Both the position numbers and the translations under genes were made by a program. The notes beneath the pieces are model-generated. The model worked only from the letters and a program-made list of their open reading frames with translations. It was not told the origin of the DNA and made no database searches. A stretch of DNA of 64,000 bases from Chaetorhynchus papuensis (Eukaryota > Chordata > Aves > Passeriformes > Rhipiduridae): NCBI GenBank assembly GCA_013396525.1, contig VWYX01000920.1:248001-312000 (forward strand). Reading direction: 5' to 3'. Positions 1 through 10,765 of the stretch are shown here, in pieces (the stretch's first letter is position 1; each line of letters opens with the position of its first letter).

Positions 1-703
1 TTCGTCTTACCAGACTGATCCATTAATTATTGTCTCCACCAGCTGCAATCAAAGTTGCACATTGATCTTTGTGGATCAAAATGTCAGTACTGAAGTTACC
101 TGTAGCTTCCAGCAGTGGGCACGGCTCAACTGGAGATGGTTAAAGAAAACAGGAATCTGCTTCTAAATATTTGTTTCAAAATATACAAATGTAACAAAGT
201 CTCAGTACTGATAGTCACCATAAAATGTCACACAAGCTAGATCAGCAGCATGAAATCCCACCAGAGTATTCATTTTGTTCTACCAGTAGGCAAGCATATA
301 GAATTAATAGATGGCAGAAAAAGACAGTATAATAATTTCTGGTCAGCACTTCCAGCAGAAGATAAGCAATCCTACCAGGGAAGATCCCCTCATTGCAGGA
401 AACAAAAAGGTATTACTACAACAGTCTTCACGACTGAGAATGCCACCCCGAGACATAAAATACATAAAATTACAGTTCCAGCCAGTCACACACCTCTTCC
501 AAGAGCAAAGCACAGGTGTCCTCAGACAGCTGTTCTAGAAGATGTTCTTCCTAAACAACTCTGAAAAGTCTCTCTGCTTTGGCTAAAAAAGGAGCTTGTC
601 AGTGTTATTTGGGAGATGAGGGAGAACACGGAAATGATCAGGGAAGTTGGTTCAACCCTTTGGTTTAGAGAAAGTGGAACCAAGCCAACAAGACTCCTAT
701 CGT
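1..703. other. NAV2 intron, unique sequence
   Basis: This is the distal part of the NAV2 intron present in the window. It is AT-rich single-copy sequence with overlapping short open frames at 250-564 that show no recognisable protein. The stretch at 640-700 holds a small inverted repeat (GTTGGTTC facing GAACC and GCCAAC) next to the LTR end. I see no exon. Confidence 0.6.
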
Positions 704-896
704 TGTCCTGGGGTCTCGGCTTGCGGGGATACCTTCTCCTTGCCTCGGTAGCTCCTAAAAGAGGTTTTAGCCAGAGTATAGGAAGATAGGTTGGCTCAGA
801 CCTCTCAGTCCCAGGGCTCCGTTTCTAGGCAAGCAATATCTTCCCTCCTACTAAGGTTAGGCAGAAGCGGACCACCGAAGCTGGTATATATAAAAC

Positions 897-902
897 TTTA
901 TT
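897..902 (-). terminator. LTR polyadenylation signal AATAAA
   Basis: TTTATT on plus reads AATAAA on minus, about 75 bp downstream of the LTR TATA-like box. It lies sense-oriented in the NAV2 intron and could in principle truncate NAV2 pre-mRNA; usage is untested. Confidence 0.6.
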
Positions 903-973
903 CCTCACAGAGGAAAAACATAACATAACAACTTAGACCCAGCTCCAAATGGCGACCAATCTCCTCTTGCCCG

Positions 974-983
974 GGTTTTTTAT
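974..983 (-). promoter_or_regulatory. LTR TATA-like box
   Basis: The minus-strand motif GGATAAAAAA lies in a GC-rich surround, followed at normal spacing by the R/polyadenylation region. It defines the LTR orientation. Confidence 0.55.
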
Positions 984-1296
984 CCCCCTCCGGATCGGGA
1001 GGGGTCGGGCGAGGAGACGAGCCAATGGGAGAGTGATGGAATACTGACATGTGGCAAATAGGAAACGAACAGGGGAGGAACAAGGACAACAGAGGCAATT
1101 TCGAATTCCTGATATCAGAGAGTCCCAGACCTGATGCATAGTCAATTAACCTTATAAATAGGCATCAGGCACCCGGGGAAAAATCCAGAAACAGGAGGCT
1201 GCACCCCACGGGGATGCATCTTCGGTCTGTGGCTTTTTGGATGCTGAAATCCAGCCCATTTTAAATATTTCTTTAATGGGCTGGTTCACTGTAACA

Positions 1297-4080
1297 GACC
1301 CCAGCACTGGGAAGAGCTACTGCAGCAGAGAGTAAGCCAGCCTGTGAAGGGCTGGTTTAGGGGTTTTATTTATTTATGCGTTATATTTTTCATGAGAAAG
1401 CCTGGATATCTATAACTGGCTCACTTTGTTCAGCAGGTGAGACAAACAGCTCTGGGTTTCTCCAAGAAGGCACCACAGCCCAGTAATACCAAGGCACTTT
1501 TGGATTATACCATGGCTGTCATCACATAAAGGACAAGACAGAGGAAATGGACCAATATTAGTGACAGGACAGGTAAAATAAAGACAATTAGGGACTCCTT
1601 CCAACTGTGAAAGACAGGATACAGCACCTTGTAGCCACAGCTGTAGAGACAAAATAAAACACACAAGGGAAAGGACTTAAGGAAACGTCCAAAAGATGAA
1701 CACAGGCTAAAAAATGCAAGTAAACAAGACATTGTCAAAATATGATGATATGACAGCCCAAAACTCAACATGCAGAGGGGGAAAAGTCCTGGTAAAAGTG
1801 CACTTTCAAATACAGAAGTTGGATATTTTTTTCCTTTCAGGCATTATTTTCCCACACATTGCTTCCAATTCTAAAATAACCCAAAATTAAAATGAAAAAT
1901 AATCCAAGGATAACACACCTAAAAATACTTTCAAGAGGCAAAAAAAAAAAAAAAAAAAGGTGGAATCCAAATAAAACTTCAGGTCTCAGCCTGTTTTAAA
2001 ATAAGAAGTGACCTGTTTTCTCATTTATTTTAATAGGTAGTTTATTTGTTTTAAGTTTTAGCAGTTATTTCCATGCCTCTGCTTTGCAAAACTGAAGAAA
2101 CTGAGACTGTTTCCACAAACTATTTCAGAAAAAAACAATTTACAGATAAAATTAGAGGCATACAACTAAGTGCCAAGTGTTTGACTGAATTCCAGTTCTT
2201 GGTGAATGGAAAACCAGCAGCTTCCTGTTACAAAATGTACCAACAGTTCATGTCTAATAATACACATAATATCTAACCATTTATATACTTCAAATATAGA
2301 TGTTTCTAAAAATAATATTAAAGCAGGGTATTTTTAGCCAGGTGAATTTCTCAGGAGAATGAGATTCTACAGTTTGCTGCAAGGAAAAAACAGATTAATG
2401 GGTTAAAATTTTAAGAGCATCTCTTGATTTATACCAAAATAAAAAGTAGAAGGTTTAGCTCCAAAGCTTCAAGAAGCAAAAAAACAAATAGGAGAAAAGG
2501 TCAAGAGCAGAACACACATCCTTTCATTAAAGGCCCAGCTATTGCTTAATTCACAAATGTATCTTCTTAAACAGCACTTACAATATTTATTCTGTTGCAA
2601 ATTTGGAAAGTTCAAGCAAAATAATTATTGTTTTAAGCACCTCCTTAATTTCTTCCACTTTGGTAAGAACAGGGAACTTGTAGGCTAGAAGCATTAAAAT
2701 ACTCAACAAATTATTCAAATATTTAAATCTAGTGGTGAGACAATCTGGAAGGTGAAATTACAGAGTAGACAATGTTCTCAAAGGACTCTTAAAAGGAAAT
2801 TAAAACCAGCCAATACCAACCCCTGATTTCCAAAACCCAGAACTTAATCCACTCTATCCCAATAAATAAAGGCTTTCTTTTCTGATACCCTCTGGATAGG
2901 CAAAAAGAGCACAAGTGGTGTTGGTCTCATAATTTTATTTCTTTTTGGTACTTCTCAGATACTTGAAACTTGGGAAAGGTTCATGATTTGTTTACCAGAT
3001 CCCTTTACTGTTTGATTTCTTTTTGAGAACTAAAGCTCAGGTTCAGTGCCAGCAGATTTCAAAAGCAGTATCTGTTGTTCTCCTCTATTAATATCCTTGT
3101 ACCTCCTTCTGCTTGGGCATGACCGTGCATCAAGTGTCACAGCAGAAGGTGATAAAAATCACTTGCTAAAACAGGGACAAAGAAAATGGAGTGTTCACTT
3201 AAGGAACTCAACTCCATGGAGTAAAGTAACAGTTTCAAGGACAGAAGGAGAACACACCAACACCATATGCATGAGCATTTTGAGCTGTTAACAAGTAGCA
3301 GCAAAGGAGAAAGATAATCTAGTGTCAGGGGACTAGCTGGTAATTTTCTACAGAACTGCAGACTTTTTGACCTTGGCTAAATTTCTTCGTGCCTCAGACA
3401 CCCATTTAATAAATGTTCTCCACAAAATAAGGACAATATCCCTATCTCTAAGGAGTGCTCTTAGGTTAAGCATATTCATCTTTTCAAGCCAGATACATAG
3501 ATAGACTGTCAAAAGTAAGAAGGGGGAAAAAACCCAACATTTTCCAGTGTGATAAAAAAACAAATGGAAATTTGAGTCCAAGTAACCCTTTGCATATTCT
3601 AAATGAAAACCCAATGATTAAAGAACCTGCTGGATTTATAGTGCAAAGTTACACCTGTTGTTCAAATGCAGGGCTTTAGGAAAGGTAGCTCTTTATATGA
3701 AAAGACAAAACACTGAAAAATCCATGGTAATCATCACAATAAAACAACTTAGGAATTGTTTCCTTGTTTTCTATCTGGGAACATTTCATCTGGAGCAACC
3801 TCCCAACAATTAAATATTTCTCAGTGTGCATCTAAAAATATATCAAACCCACTGTAATCATAACTAGAAGAAGAATTTGGCTACTTAACAGCCTCAAACA
3901 GTGTGTAAAAACAATGTCCATCATAAAGGAAGATACACCACAGGCCTTTTTGTAGGAATGTACTTAGGTACATAACTATAATCATATGAACAAGTTCATT
4001 AGTACCAATTTCACATTTATTTTGTGCTTTTGTATTTTGATAGCGTGAATCTATAGTTTTTCTTAGGTTCTCTCAACTTC
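1297..4080. other. NAV2 intron, AT-rich unique sequence
   Basis: Single-copy AT-rich sequence without recognisable exons or dispersed repeats. A 19-A run occupies 1940-1958. The short open frames here (for example minus 3348-3614) show AT-driven hydrophobic composition and no family resemblance. Confidence 0.6.
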
Positions 4081-4088
4081 AGTAAAAT

Positions 4089-4289
4089 CTATCCTTTGTT
4101 CACATCCCGAACACGACCCCATTTGGTCTCTTCCAGCCGCAAAAAGTGATCTTTTATGTGAAAGTTATCGGTATGATTGACCACATTTCTCATAATTTCG
4201 TTTACAATTAGCTCAGCAGTCGTAGTGAGACCAAATTTCACACCACTGAGGCAGCTCACACGATGGCACTGAAACCAGTCGATGCTCAT
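4089..4289 (-). other. CpG-dense unrecognised ORF inside the NAV2 intron (possible exon or old gene fragment)
   Basis: A 66-codon open frame on the NAV2-sense strand starts MSIDWFQCHRV and ends RVRDVNKG before TAG. The middle includes TTTAELIVNEIMRNVV and the tail FLRLEETKWGRV, a soluble-protein-like mixture of charged and hydrophobic residues. The block from about 4105 to 4285 has eight CpGs, against about one in the preceding 500 bp; CpGs decay in neutral vertebrate DNA, so this suggests constraint or a recent GC-rich arrival. Possible acceptors lie upstream on minus (TTTCAG at about 4274 or GGCCCAG at about 4304). I do not recognise the protein. It could be an unannotated exon, a decayed retrocopy, a regulatory element or chance. 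Confidence 0.25.
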
Positions 4290-7180
4290 CTGACTTTAGA
4301 CTGGGCCCAGATAAAGATTTGCTTGGTCCCTGTCCCTTCTGCAAGCTGGTTCAGCATTAGAACTGTGAAACCCAGAAACACACAAAAATGGCCAATGCAT
4401 GTGAGAAGGGAAGGCATAATTTTTCTGCAATATGTTCCATTAATCTTTCTCTCTATGAAGCTTCACATTAGCAAGACAGTGATACAGAGGTTTAAACGGC
4501 TCCTGGTAAAGTTAATTAAAATATAGAAAAGTAATTACTAATATCTGAACTATGTGGCTTTATTTGGATTGCTAATGGCATGAGCACAAGGGGAGTGAGG
4601 CAGAGAAGGGGAACTGATAGCCAGCAGATCATGGGGCACGTGTGGCTCATCAAACAGTTGATGTGAGCCTAAATTTGAAGTGTGGAAAAACACTGGAGCA
4701 GCCTATTAAGTTAATCAGTTTGAGAGCAGCGCACAGCTGACTGAAAAACTCCCTGGAATGTGCCAGCAGCGTGCCACCAACCTGGGAATGGCTCTCCACT
4801 AGATTTATTTGGGAGTTGTAATGGAGCTTCCACACTCTTGTCATTACCTAGACCACAGAATGGGCAATGAGGAAAAAAACAAGAGATGTTTTTAACCTCT
4901 ACAGGTTTGGAGCATTTGGAGCACACCCCAGATGTAGATGACTTTGACAAATTAGGAAAGAAGAACTAAATCAGTAGGCAAAAAATCTAGTGTAAGACTA
5001 GAAAAAAAGGACATCTAGAACACCTCAGAACTAGACCACCCCAGATCCAAGCTGCCCAACTCAACAAGATCTTCACAAACTGGGAAAGCAATAGGAAGAA
5101 AAATGTAGCTGAGCAAGATAGCTTGATTTCAGACAATGACATCGAACCAGTTTTAAACTGAATTCCTTTTAAAAAAAAAGGAGTCTAGGGAAACTGAAAA
5201 GAGTTCAGTAGATAGTGCAAGAAGTTACAAGAGTTCTAGAAATCCTAGGCTTTGCCTTGTGTAGGGAAAGAGAAAAGTGAGGGAGAACATCACACCCAGT
5301 GAGCAACTGCCTGCCATGTCCACCAGGAGAGTGCAACTGTCTGGTTTTCATCAAATGAACACTGCAAAGAAGTTTGCAAAGAAATACAAATTCCTACCCC
5401 CACCCCGCCCAGCCAAACTAAGCACAATTACAGGTAATTGCTGAACACACATACTTTAAACCCAGGTTAAACAGATGTCTCAACTTGAAGTGTTTCAGTG
5501 GAAGGGTGGGACCAACCATTTAGCAAGGTCCTGGTGCCTTTAGTGCTGCTTCAGTTACTGCAGGTACAAACAGTGATTGTTTTTTAGGTTCTCTGGAGAA
5601 AGGAAATCAAGAAGCTGGAGAATACAACCTGGCAGCAATAAATACGGTAATTAAATCCATGATCTCCTTCAGTGACATTCACAACAACGTGGTAGCAGGC
5701 TGTATGCCTGCAATGGCATCTTCCTTCTTGCATCTGCATGAGCAATCACACCATGCCCACGGACTCCTAATTGGCAATGACTTCTCTCTTAAATAACTAA
5801 TGCAAATTTCATAGCCAAATGCATCCGACTTTTTCAGAATCACTGAGAAATACCATTTTGTGGATGAGAGATCACAATCTTGCCATCTACTCGACGGAAG
5901 TTTCTCTGGTAACAAAGTTAAATATTTCCAAAACAATTCTCTCTAAATATGGGTACAGTTTATTGGCGGTGTTTTCAAATTAGACAAAATAAGCACCAGT
6001 GCAACAGTCGGATACCTTTGTGCACAACACAGGGGATTTAATATGGAAAAACAGAGTGTGTGTATCAGGAACAGTAAAATAGGAATGATACTTCCATGAT
6101 TCATCGACCTAAGATTTCCGACTAGCATTTACAATGGGCTTGATGCTAAAACCCTCAGACCTTTCTTTGGAAAGTGCCTCTGAAACACTCTGAAGTATGC
6201 TTTTTATAAATTGCACAGCATTTTAAAAAACACACTGCCCTTATAAGGCCTTAAGGCACGAAACCTCCAGTTACCACAAAATCCAGCTTACACATGTAAA
6301 ACCATACCAAGAGGAACAAAACTAGCAAAACATTTTTTTTTTAGAAGTTTTCACTGATAACACATTTGTGAGCAGGACATCTTTATTTTCAGCAGGTTTT
6401 TTTTTTTTAAACTGGTACTTTAATGAATACCACCTGCAGTACTCATTCTCTGAAGAATCAGGTTCAAGAAAGGTACCACCTGGCACTGGTGCTCATGAAG
6501 CTTTGCAGTGGTGTGTAAGTGGCTCGAAACATGCTAACCCACCATGAGAACATGGTCTGGTCACATTGGTGCTTCGGATAAACCACCCAGAGAAGCAAAG
6601 TGATCACCCTCAGATATCCAGATATTCTCAAGATATCCAGACCTGGTGCAGTGTTCAAGACTAAACCTTACCAGTCACATTATCAGAAAGCACTTCTGTA
6701 CCTGAATGCAGCTGAAGGTCTTCCAAGATAAAAGTGCTTCAGTGCTGACATATCACCTGGCAGCTGCCCATCCATCCTGTCCCTCCTCCCTTGGCAGGGA
6801 GGAACAGCAGGGAAAGGAACGAACAGTGCCCTTGATACAACACATCTGGAAAAATCTCCCTCTAGATAAAGACTGGCATTCCAAATGACCACCTTGAATG
6901 GCAAAACCCTGCATTGCTTTCGTGAGCAGAAGGATCAAAGCTGGATCAATGAGAACAACAAAAAAATGACCATGTTTATTCAAGATAATAGACAGTGAAA
7001 AAAGCCTCTCTGATTCACACCTTAAAAGGTGCTGGTCATCTGCTCAGACTGCCAGCCAGAGGAGGTTACTGAGAATACAAAGCTTAAGATTTCTCCTGCT
7101 GCTGAAGTAATTAAAAACCTAAAATTATCTGACATTTCTTTAGCCAAAATCACTCCTTGTTCAAGTGTAACAAGTTAGCA
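4290..7180. other. NAV2 intron, unique sequence
   Basis: Mostly single-copy AT-rich DNA. A short C-rich tract lies near 5395-5412, and T runs lie near 6330-6342 and 6400-6410. I see no exon, transposon or RNA gene. Confidence 0.55.
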
Positions 7181-8847
7181 TCAAGACCCTTTCATCGTCA
7201 GGCTAAAAAAATGGGGTTTGTTCCACATCACTGTAAGGGTTAAAACCACCATAGTGCTGCCCTTCCTGCTGCAAACAGCTCCCACTGGCAGCATCTCTGT
7301 GAGCATCATCTGGTACAAGATGAGGAAGTGTTTCTGAATAACAACCACTTTTTCAGCAATGAAGATTTCCATGCAGAAACCATGGCATGTGTGAGAGAAG
7401 GGGCAGCAGATAATGAGATTTTGCTGACGTTTCATAATCACAAGGACAGACCCAGGCACAAGCGAGAGAGAGCACTTGATTCTCCTGTAAGGGCAAGATG
7501 TGATGCACAGGTCGGTCTGTCTGCTGCCACTGCCCTGCATCGATGCTTGGCTGTCTCCTTTTCCTGCTCTCAGTCCCTCAGGAACTGCTCCAGTCATATC
7601 TGTCTGGCCTGAGCAGCCCAATACGTCACCCTGTCTACCGGCAAGGAAAGCGCAGCATATCCTGAAATCAGGGCATGCGGTCACACGTGCCCAATCAGCA
7701 GGCACACTCATCTTAAGGGAAGAGGGTTACGAGGCCACACATTTCAGAATCTAGGTGGTAGGGATGATCCATTATTCCTCGAAGAAGGAAAAAAGCAGGT
7801 GAGTATCTGTCATCATTTCCCTCTCTCAGCATAATGGTATCACCTTCCACCGGGCTCGGGTATCGGCAGAAGCAGCATGTACCGTCTGTGGCTGTTGCCA
7901 AAATGCATCCCAGGGCTGTCTGTACAGCCATCTCTGTGCCACAGCAATCAATTGTGCTTGCTGCAGCAGCCCATCTGCTCTGCTGCCTCCGTAGCAGGGT
8001 AACACACGCGCTGTGCCCACGCTGCTGCGGAGCTCACCGGGGCACAGCGGTGAAGGGCAGCCCCAGCCATGCCGACAGCCTCACCCTGCCCACAGAAATC
8101 AAACCAGCTGAGGAACGTACATTTCTCCTCCCTATGCAGCACGCAGCATATGTAAAAATACATTAGAAGACTGACACAGATTAAAGGGAAACCTAAAATA
8201 TGTGTATTGATGTGCTGCATCTATGATGTCATGCATGTACAGCATTAGACAGGCAATTCCACTTAAGTGTTCATTTCCTACATAATCTGTTTAATTTAGC
8301 TGCACTGAATGACATGCATATTGTAATCCAGCATCAAGCACTGCCTCCCATTCACTCCCCACACAGCTACAAACACAGAATGTTCACACAACTAGTGCTC
8401 TGGTACAGTATGTGACCGAACACAGAACGCATTCATGACAACCAGCAATCCCCCCCCCAGCCCAGGCACACGAGCCAGCCCTTACACTGAGCACCTACAG
8501 AAAGCACACAAAGAACACACCCCACGAACAACATCTCTACCATCTCCCTCCTGTAAATCCCCCCAAGTTCAAGCAAAGGCAACGGAGAAGGCAGCACAGG
8601 CAAGCAGCACACGCAGCCCCATCCCTCCCTCAGCACCCCACCACCAGCTCCATCATGCTGAGAGAATTACACATGCCACTATGTGGAATATAAAACATCC
8701 CACCACTGCAGACAGGTGTTAGCACACACAGAGACACACATGCACATCCGTTCTCACACTGCTGTTTACCCCAGAAAACCTGCTGCACGCTCTCAGCACA
8801 GAAATAAATTCTCACATACACCTCCCCAGCATTTGGTGCCTGCTAAC
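7181..8847. other. NAV2 intron adjacent to exon 1
   Basis: This is more GC-rich than the rest of the intron, with CpGs scattered at 7620-8060, probably the shoulder of the promoter domain. A 176-codon minus-strand frame (7181-7711) has no recognisable domain and a Cys/Ser-rich antisense-like composition, so I do not call it a gene. A strong consensus splice donor (AGCAG followed by GTGAGTATC) on the plus strand at about 7799 could belong to an antisense transcript. Nine Cs in a row lie at 8450-8458. Confidence 0.45.
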
Positions 8848-9105
8848 CTGTGTGTCAAATCCATTTTCTACCGAGCTACTCTTCCTCGCTGGGAGGCCAT
8901 CTCCTGCGTTTTCTTGTCCATTGGAACATTTGAGAGGAATCTGGCTGGAATACAATGGCTTCGTCACCTCCACCTTGTTCCCAAACTTCAGGTAACAGGG
9001 CTGTGGGATGGTCCTGGCCGTTGGGACATGCAGGATTGGAGCAGCGCTGTGTACGGGTTTAGGTAGTCCCGATTTCATTTTGGAGGCTACCAGGATGGCT
9101 GGCAT
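8848..9105 (-). CDS. NAV2: NAV2 first coding exon (N-terminus of neuron navigator 2)
   Basis: This exon encodes the first 86 residues of neuron navigator 2, a very large cytoskeletal protein that acts at microtubules in growing neurites; the full vertebrate protein is about 2,400 residues with an N-terminal calponin-homology domain and a C-terminal AAA+ ATPase domain. I see the start MPAILVASKMKSGLPKPVHS, then AAPILHVP, then QIPLK, then the end SVENGFDTQ; from memory these match the mammalian NAV2 N-terminus closely, with a shorter, divergent patch around residues 59-70. The exon ends in CAG followed by GTTAGC, a phase-0 donor exactly where the calponin-homology exon should be joined; that next exon is not in the window. 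The start at 9105 was chosen by homology and has A at -3. An in-frame ATG at 9192 would add 29 residues rich in Ala, Val and Ser with no intervening stop, but I know of no homology for it. This part of the protein is a low-complexity leader without a catalytic domain. Confidence 0.93.
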
Positions 9106-9560
9106 TTTCTCTTTCTGCTCTCCTAACACGTTTCTGTCAGCAGCAGCAACAGCAGAGACAGCAACAGCAGGCAGGGAGAGAGAAAAGGACACGTTGGGGA
9201 AGCTGTTCTACTCTAAAGCAGCCTGGTCACTGCAGAGATCTTCAAAATCAGCTTAGAATTTTAAATCAACAATAAAACCAATTTTAAAAAACTTTAAAAA
9301 AAAAAGGGAAAGAAAAATAGAAAAAAAGAAAAAAACCCACACCACTTTCAGCCTAAAATATTGCCCAGCTTTATGCCAGCCTTCCACTTGTTTCCTCTAG
9401 TTTTATTTTCAGTTCTTTACCACTGCTCTCTTTCCTATTTCTGCTCTGTAACTTGCTCCTTCCTTTCTCTATCTGACTCCTGCAATTTTCTTGCCTGGAA
9501 ATGAGAGACTTTCACTCCATTATCTTGTCACTGCATCTCCAAAGTGAGGCAGCCTTCGGA

Positions 9561-9594
<34 letters not shown>

Positions 9595-9850
9595 AACCTG
9601 CTGTTGCATATGCTTCCCCTTCCGTACGCACTAGAGAGTGAGCGAGCAGGATTTCCAGCTTAAGATGTCTTTCTTCAGTCTTAGCCAAGAAGCAGATGTA
9701 GCTCAGTGTGTTAATGACTGATGCCCTTGGATACGAGCCTTAGAGAATCAAGCTTCTTAAGCCTAAAGAGCTGCGAACAGGACAACGATGCCGGAGCAGA
9801 AGGAGAAACGTCCACTGACAGCGATTTTAAATCAAAATATGTCAGTGGCC
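9106..9850 (-). other. NAV2: Probable NAV2 5' UTR / proximal promoter
   Basis: This is the stretch between the NAV2 start codon and the CpG island, read on the minus strand. It is stop-poor only near the ATG; farther up it is T-rich on the transcribed strand (A-rich runs at about 9296-9345 on the plus strand and a 30-A run at 9563-9592). A CAG/CTG-rich patch lies at about 9139-9172. I see no obvious intron inside it, so the exon probably runs straight up to a start site near the island. The exact transcription start cannot be placed from sequence alone. Confidence 0.6.
9563..9592. repeat. Poly-A tract (30 bp)
   Basis: Thirty consecutive A residues in the presumed NAV2 5' UTR; a simple repeat, likely length-variable. 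On the transcribed minus strand it is poly-U. Confidence 0.95.
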
Positions 9851-9928
9851 ACAAAATCCCCCGGCTCCCCCAGTGCTGAGCATAAAAAGCTGGAGCGGGG
9901 GGTGGGGGGGAAAAAAATGCAAAAATGA
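9788..9928 (+). other. Candidate divergent small ORF (46 codons) in the NAV2 CpG island
   Basis: On the strand opposite NAV2, an ATG with A at -3 opens 46 codons beginning MPEQKEKRPLTAILNQNMSV, rich in Lys, Ser and Pro, and ending at a TGA at 9926. A second in-frame ATG is codon 18. CpG-island promoters are commonly bidirectional, so a divergent transcript could carry it. I do not recognise the peptide, and a short open frame in GC-rich DNA may be chance. Confidence 0.2.
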
Positions 9929-10310
9929 AAGCGATTCAGCTGTGAGAGGGAAGGGAAAGCAGCCGGCAGCTCATGCTCCCTCCCGCAGTGGAGCGGGCTC
10001 CCGCCCGGCGCTGCTCGGCGCATCCCGGGGGGGCCGGGACCAGCCGGGCGGGAGGCGGCGGCTGCCCGGCCCCGCCGGCACCGAGCGGGCAGGGCGGGCC
10101 CCGGATTGGTCCTGCCCGCTCCGAGCAGCAGCAAAAAAAATAAATAAATAAATAACGAAGAAAATCTCTCCCTCTCTCCGCAGGGGGAGGAGCGGCCTCG
10201 GCTCCCGCGGCGGTCAGGGAGAGCCGCGGGGCGGAGGGGTCTTGGGGGGATGCTCCGGGCGCTGGAGGGATGCTCCGGGGGCGCGGCACGGAGCGAGCCG
10301 TGGAGCGGTT
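9851..10310 (-). promoter_or_regulatory. NAV2: CpG-island promoter of NAV2
   Basis: The window is otherwise AT-rich and CpG-poor, but this block is strongly GC-rich with many CpGs and several GGGCGG-type Sp1 boxes (around 10045, 10093 and 10230 on either strand). An inverted CCAAT box (ATTGG on plus at 10105-10109, hence CCAAT on minus) points toward the NAV2 coding exon. No good TATA box lies on the minus strand, as expected for a CpG-island promoter. It sits about 0.75-1.2 kb upstream of the NAV2 ATG. In mammals NAV2 has an additional promoter far upstream, so this would be the internal promoter of the MPAIL-starting isoform. Confidence 0.82.
10133..10155. repeat. (AAAT)n microsatellite in the NAV2 CpG island
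   Basis: An A run followed by four TAAA/AAAT units, interrupting the GC-rich promoter block. Confidence 0.9.
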
Positions 10311-10765
10311 TCTTTTCGAAATTTGAAAAAAAAAAAAAAAAATTCAAATCAAAACACCTGGAGGTGACTCATTGTTCGTGGCTGTTCGGGAAGAACTCCC
10401 GCTGCCAGCATCAACAGGAATTTGAATAAGCACAGTGAGTAATCCGGCCCTATTATAGCAACACTTGGCTTTGGGGAGGCTTTCAGTGTCGCAGGTTCCT
10501 CCTCACGCTGCTCTGTGGATGCCAGGATCCATTACAACCCCCGGATCCCCCATTCCTGTTCATCCTGACACATTTCAGAGCTGCACATGTTCCTCTTCCT
10601 GCGCACACCTGCACCATCCTGGACAGTGGAAGATTATCAGAGTGCAAATCAAGGCACCAAGAGATGCCTTCAGACTGTATGGGGGGCTCAGCACCAGGAT
10701 GTGCAGTGCCACAGTGCCCAATTTTCAGCTGGTCTGTAAGGGCAGGCAAAGGTTTTGACTTATCC
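10311..10765. other. Upstream flank of NAV2 promoter
   Basis: Starts with an 18-A tract bordered by a 7-bp inverted repeat (ATTTGAA and TTCAAAT), then moderately GC-rich unique sequence. Overlapping open frames on both strands (10465-10968) reflect low stop density, not a recognised protein. Confidence 0.5.

Larger units (their letters stand above)
704..1296 (-). mobile_element. Endogenous retrovirus LTR, minus orientation (likely solo)
   Basis: Read on the minus strand, this begins TGTTACAGTGAACCAGCCCA at 1296, in the style of avian ERV LTRs. It then has an inverted CCAAT box (plus CCAAT near 1021), a TATA-like GGATAAAAAA at 974-983, and an AATAAA polyadenylation signal at 897-902 about 75 bp downstream. 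A 10-bp inverted repeat (CCAGCCCATT and AATGGGCTGG) lies just inside the 5' end. The 3' boundary is uncertain; I placed it at the ...GGACA that reads TGTCC on plus at 704. No polypurine tract precedes the 5' end and no clear primer-binding site follows the 3' end, so it looks like a solo LTR, although I could not find a convincing target duplication. It has the same orientation as NAV2, inside whose intron it lies. Confidence 0.75.

Noticed and set aside
565..703. Retroviral internal sequence with primer-binding site next to the 704-1296 LTR
   Set aside because: No TGG-starting match to a tRNA 3' end at the LTR boundary and no gag-like frame; more likely host flank.
7181..7711. 176-codon minus-strand ORF in the NAV2 intron
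   Set aside because: No domain, signal peptide or family resemblance; Cys/Ser/Met-rich composition typical of chance frames; no supporting splice context.
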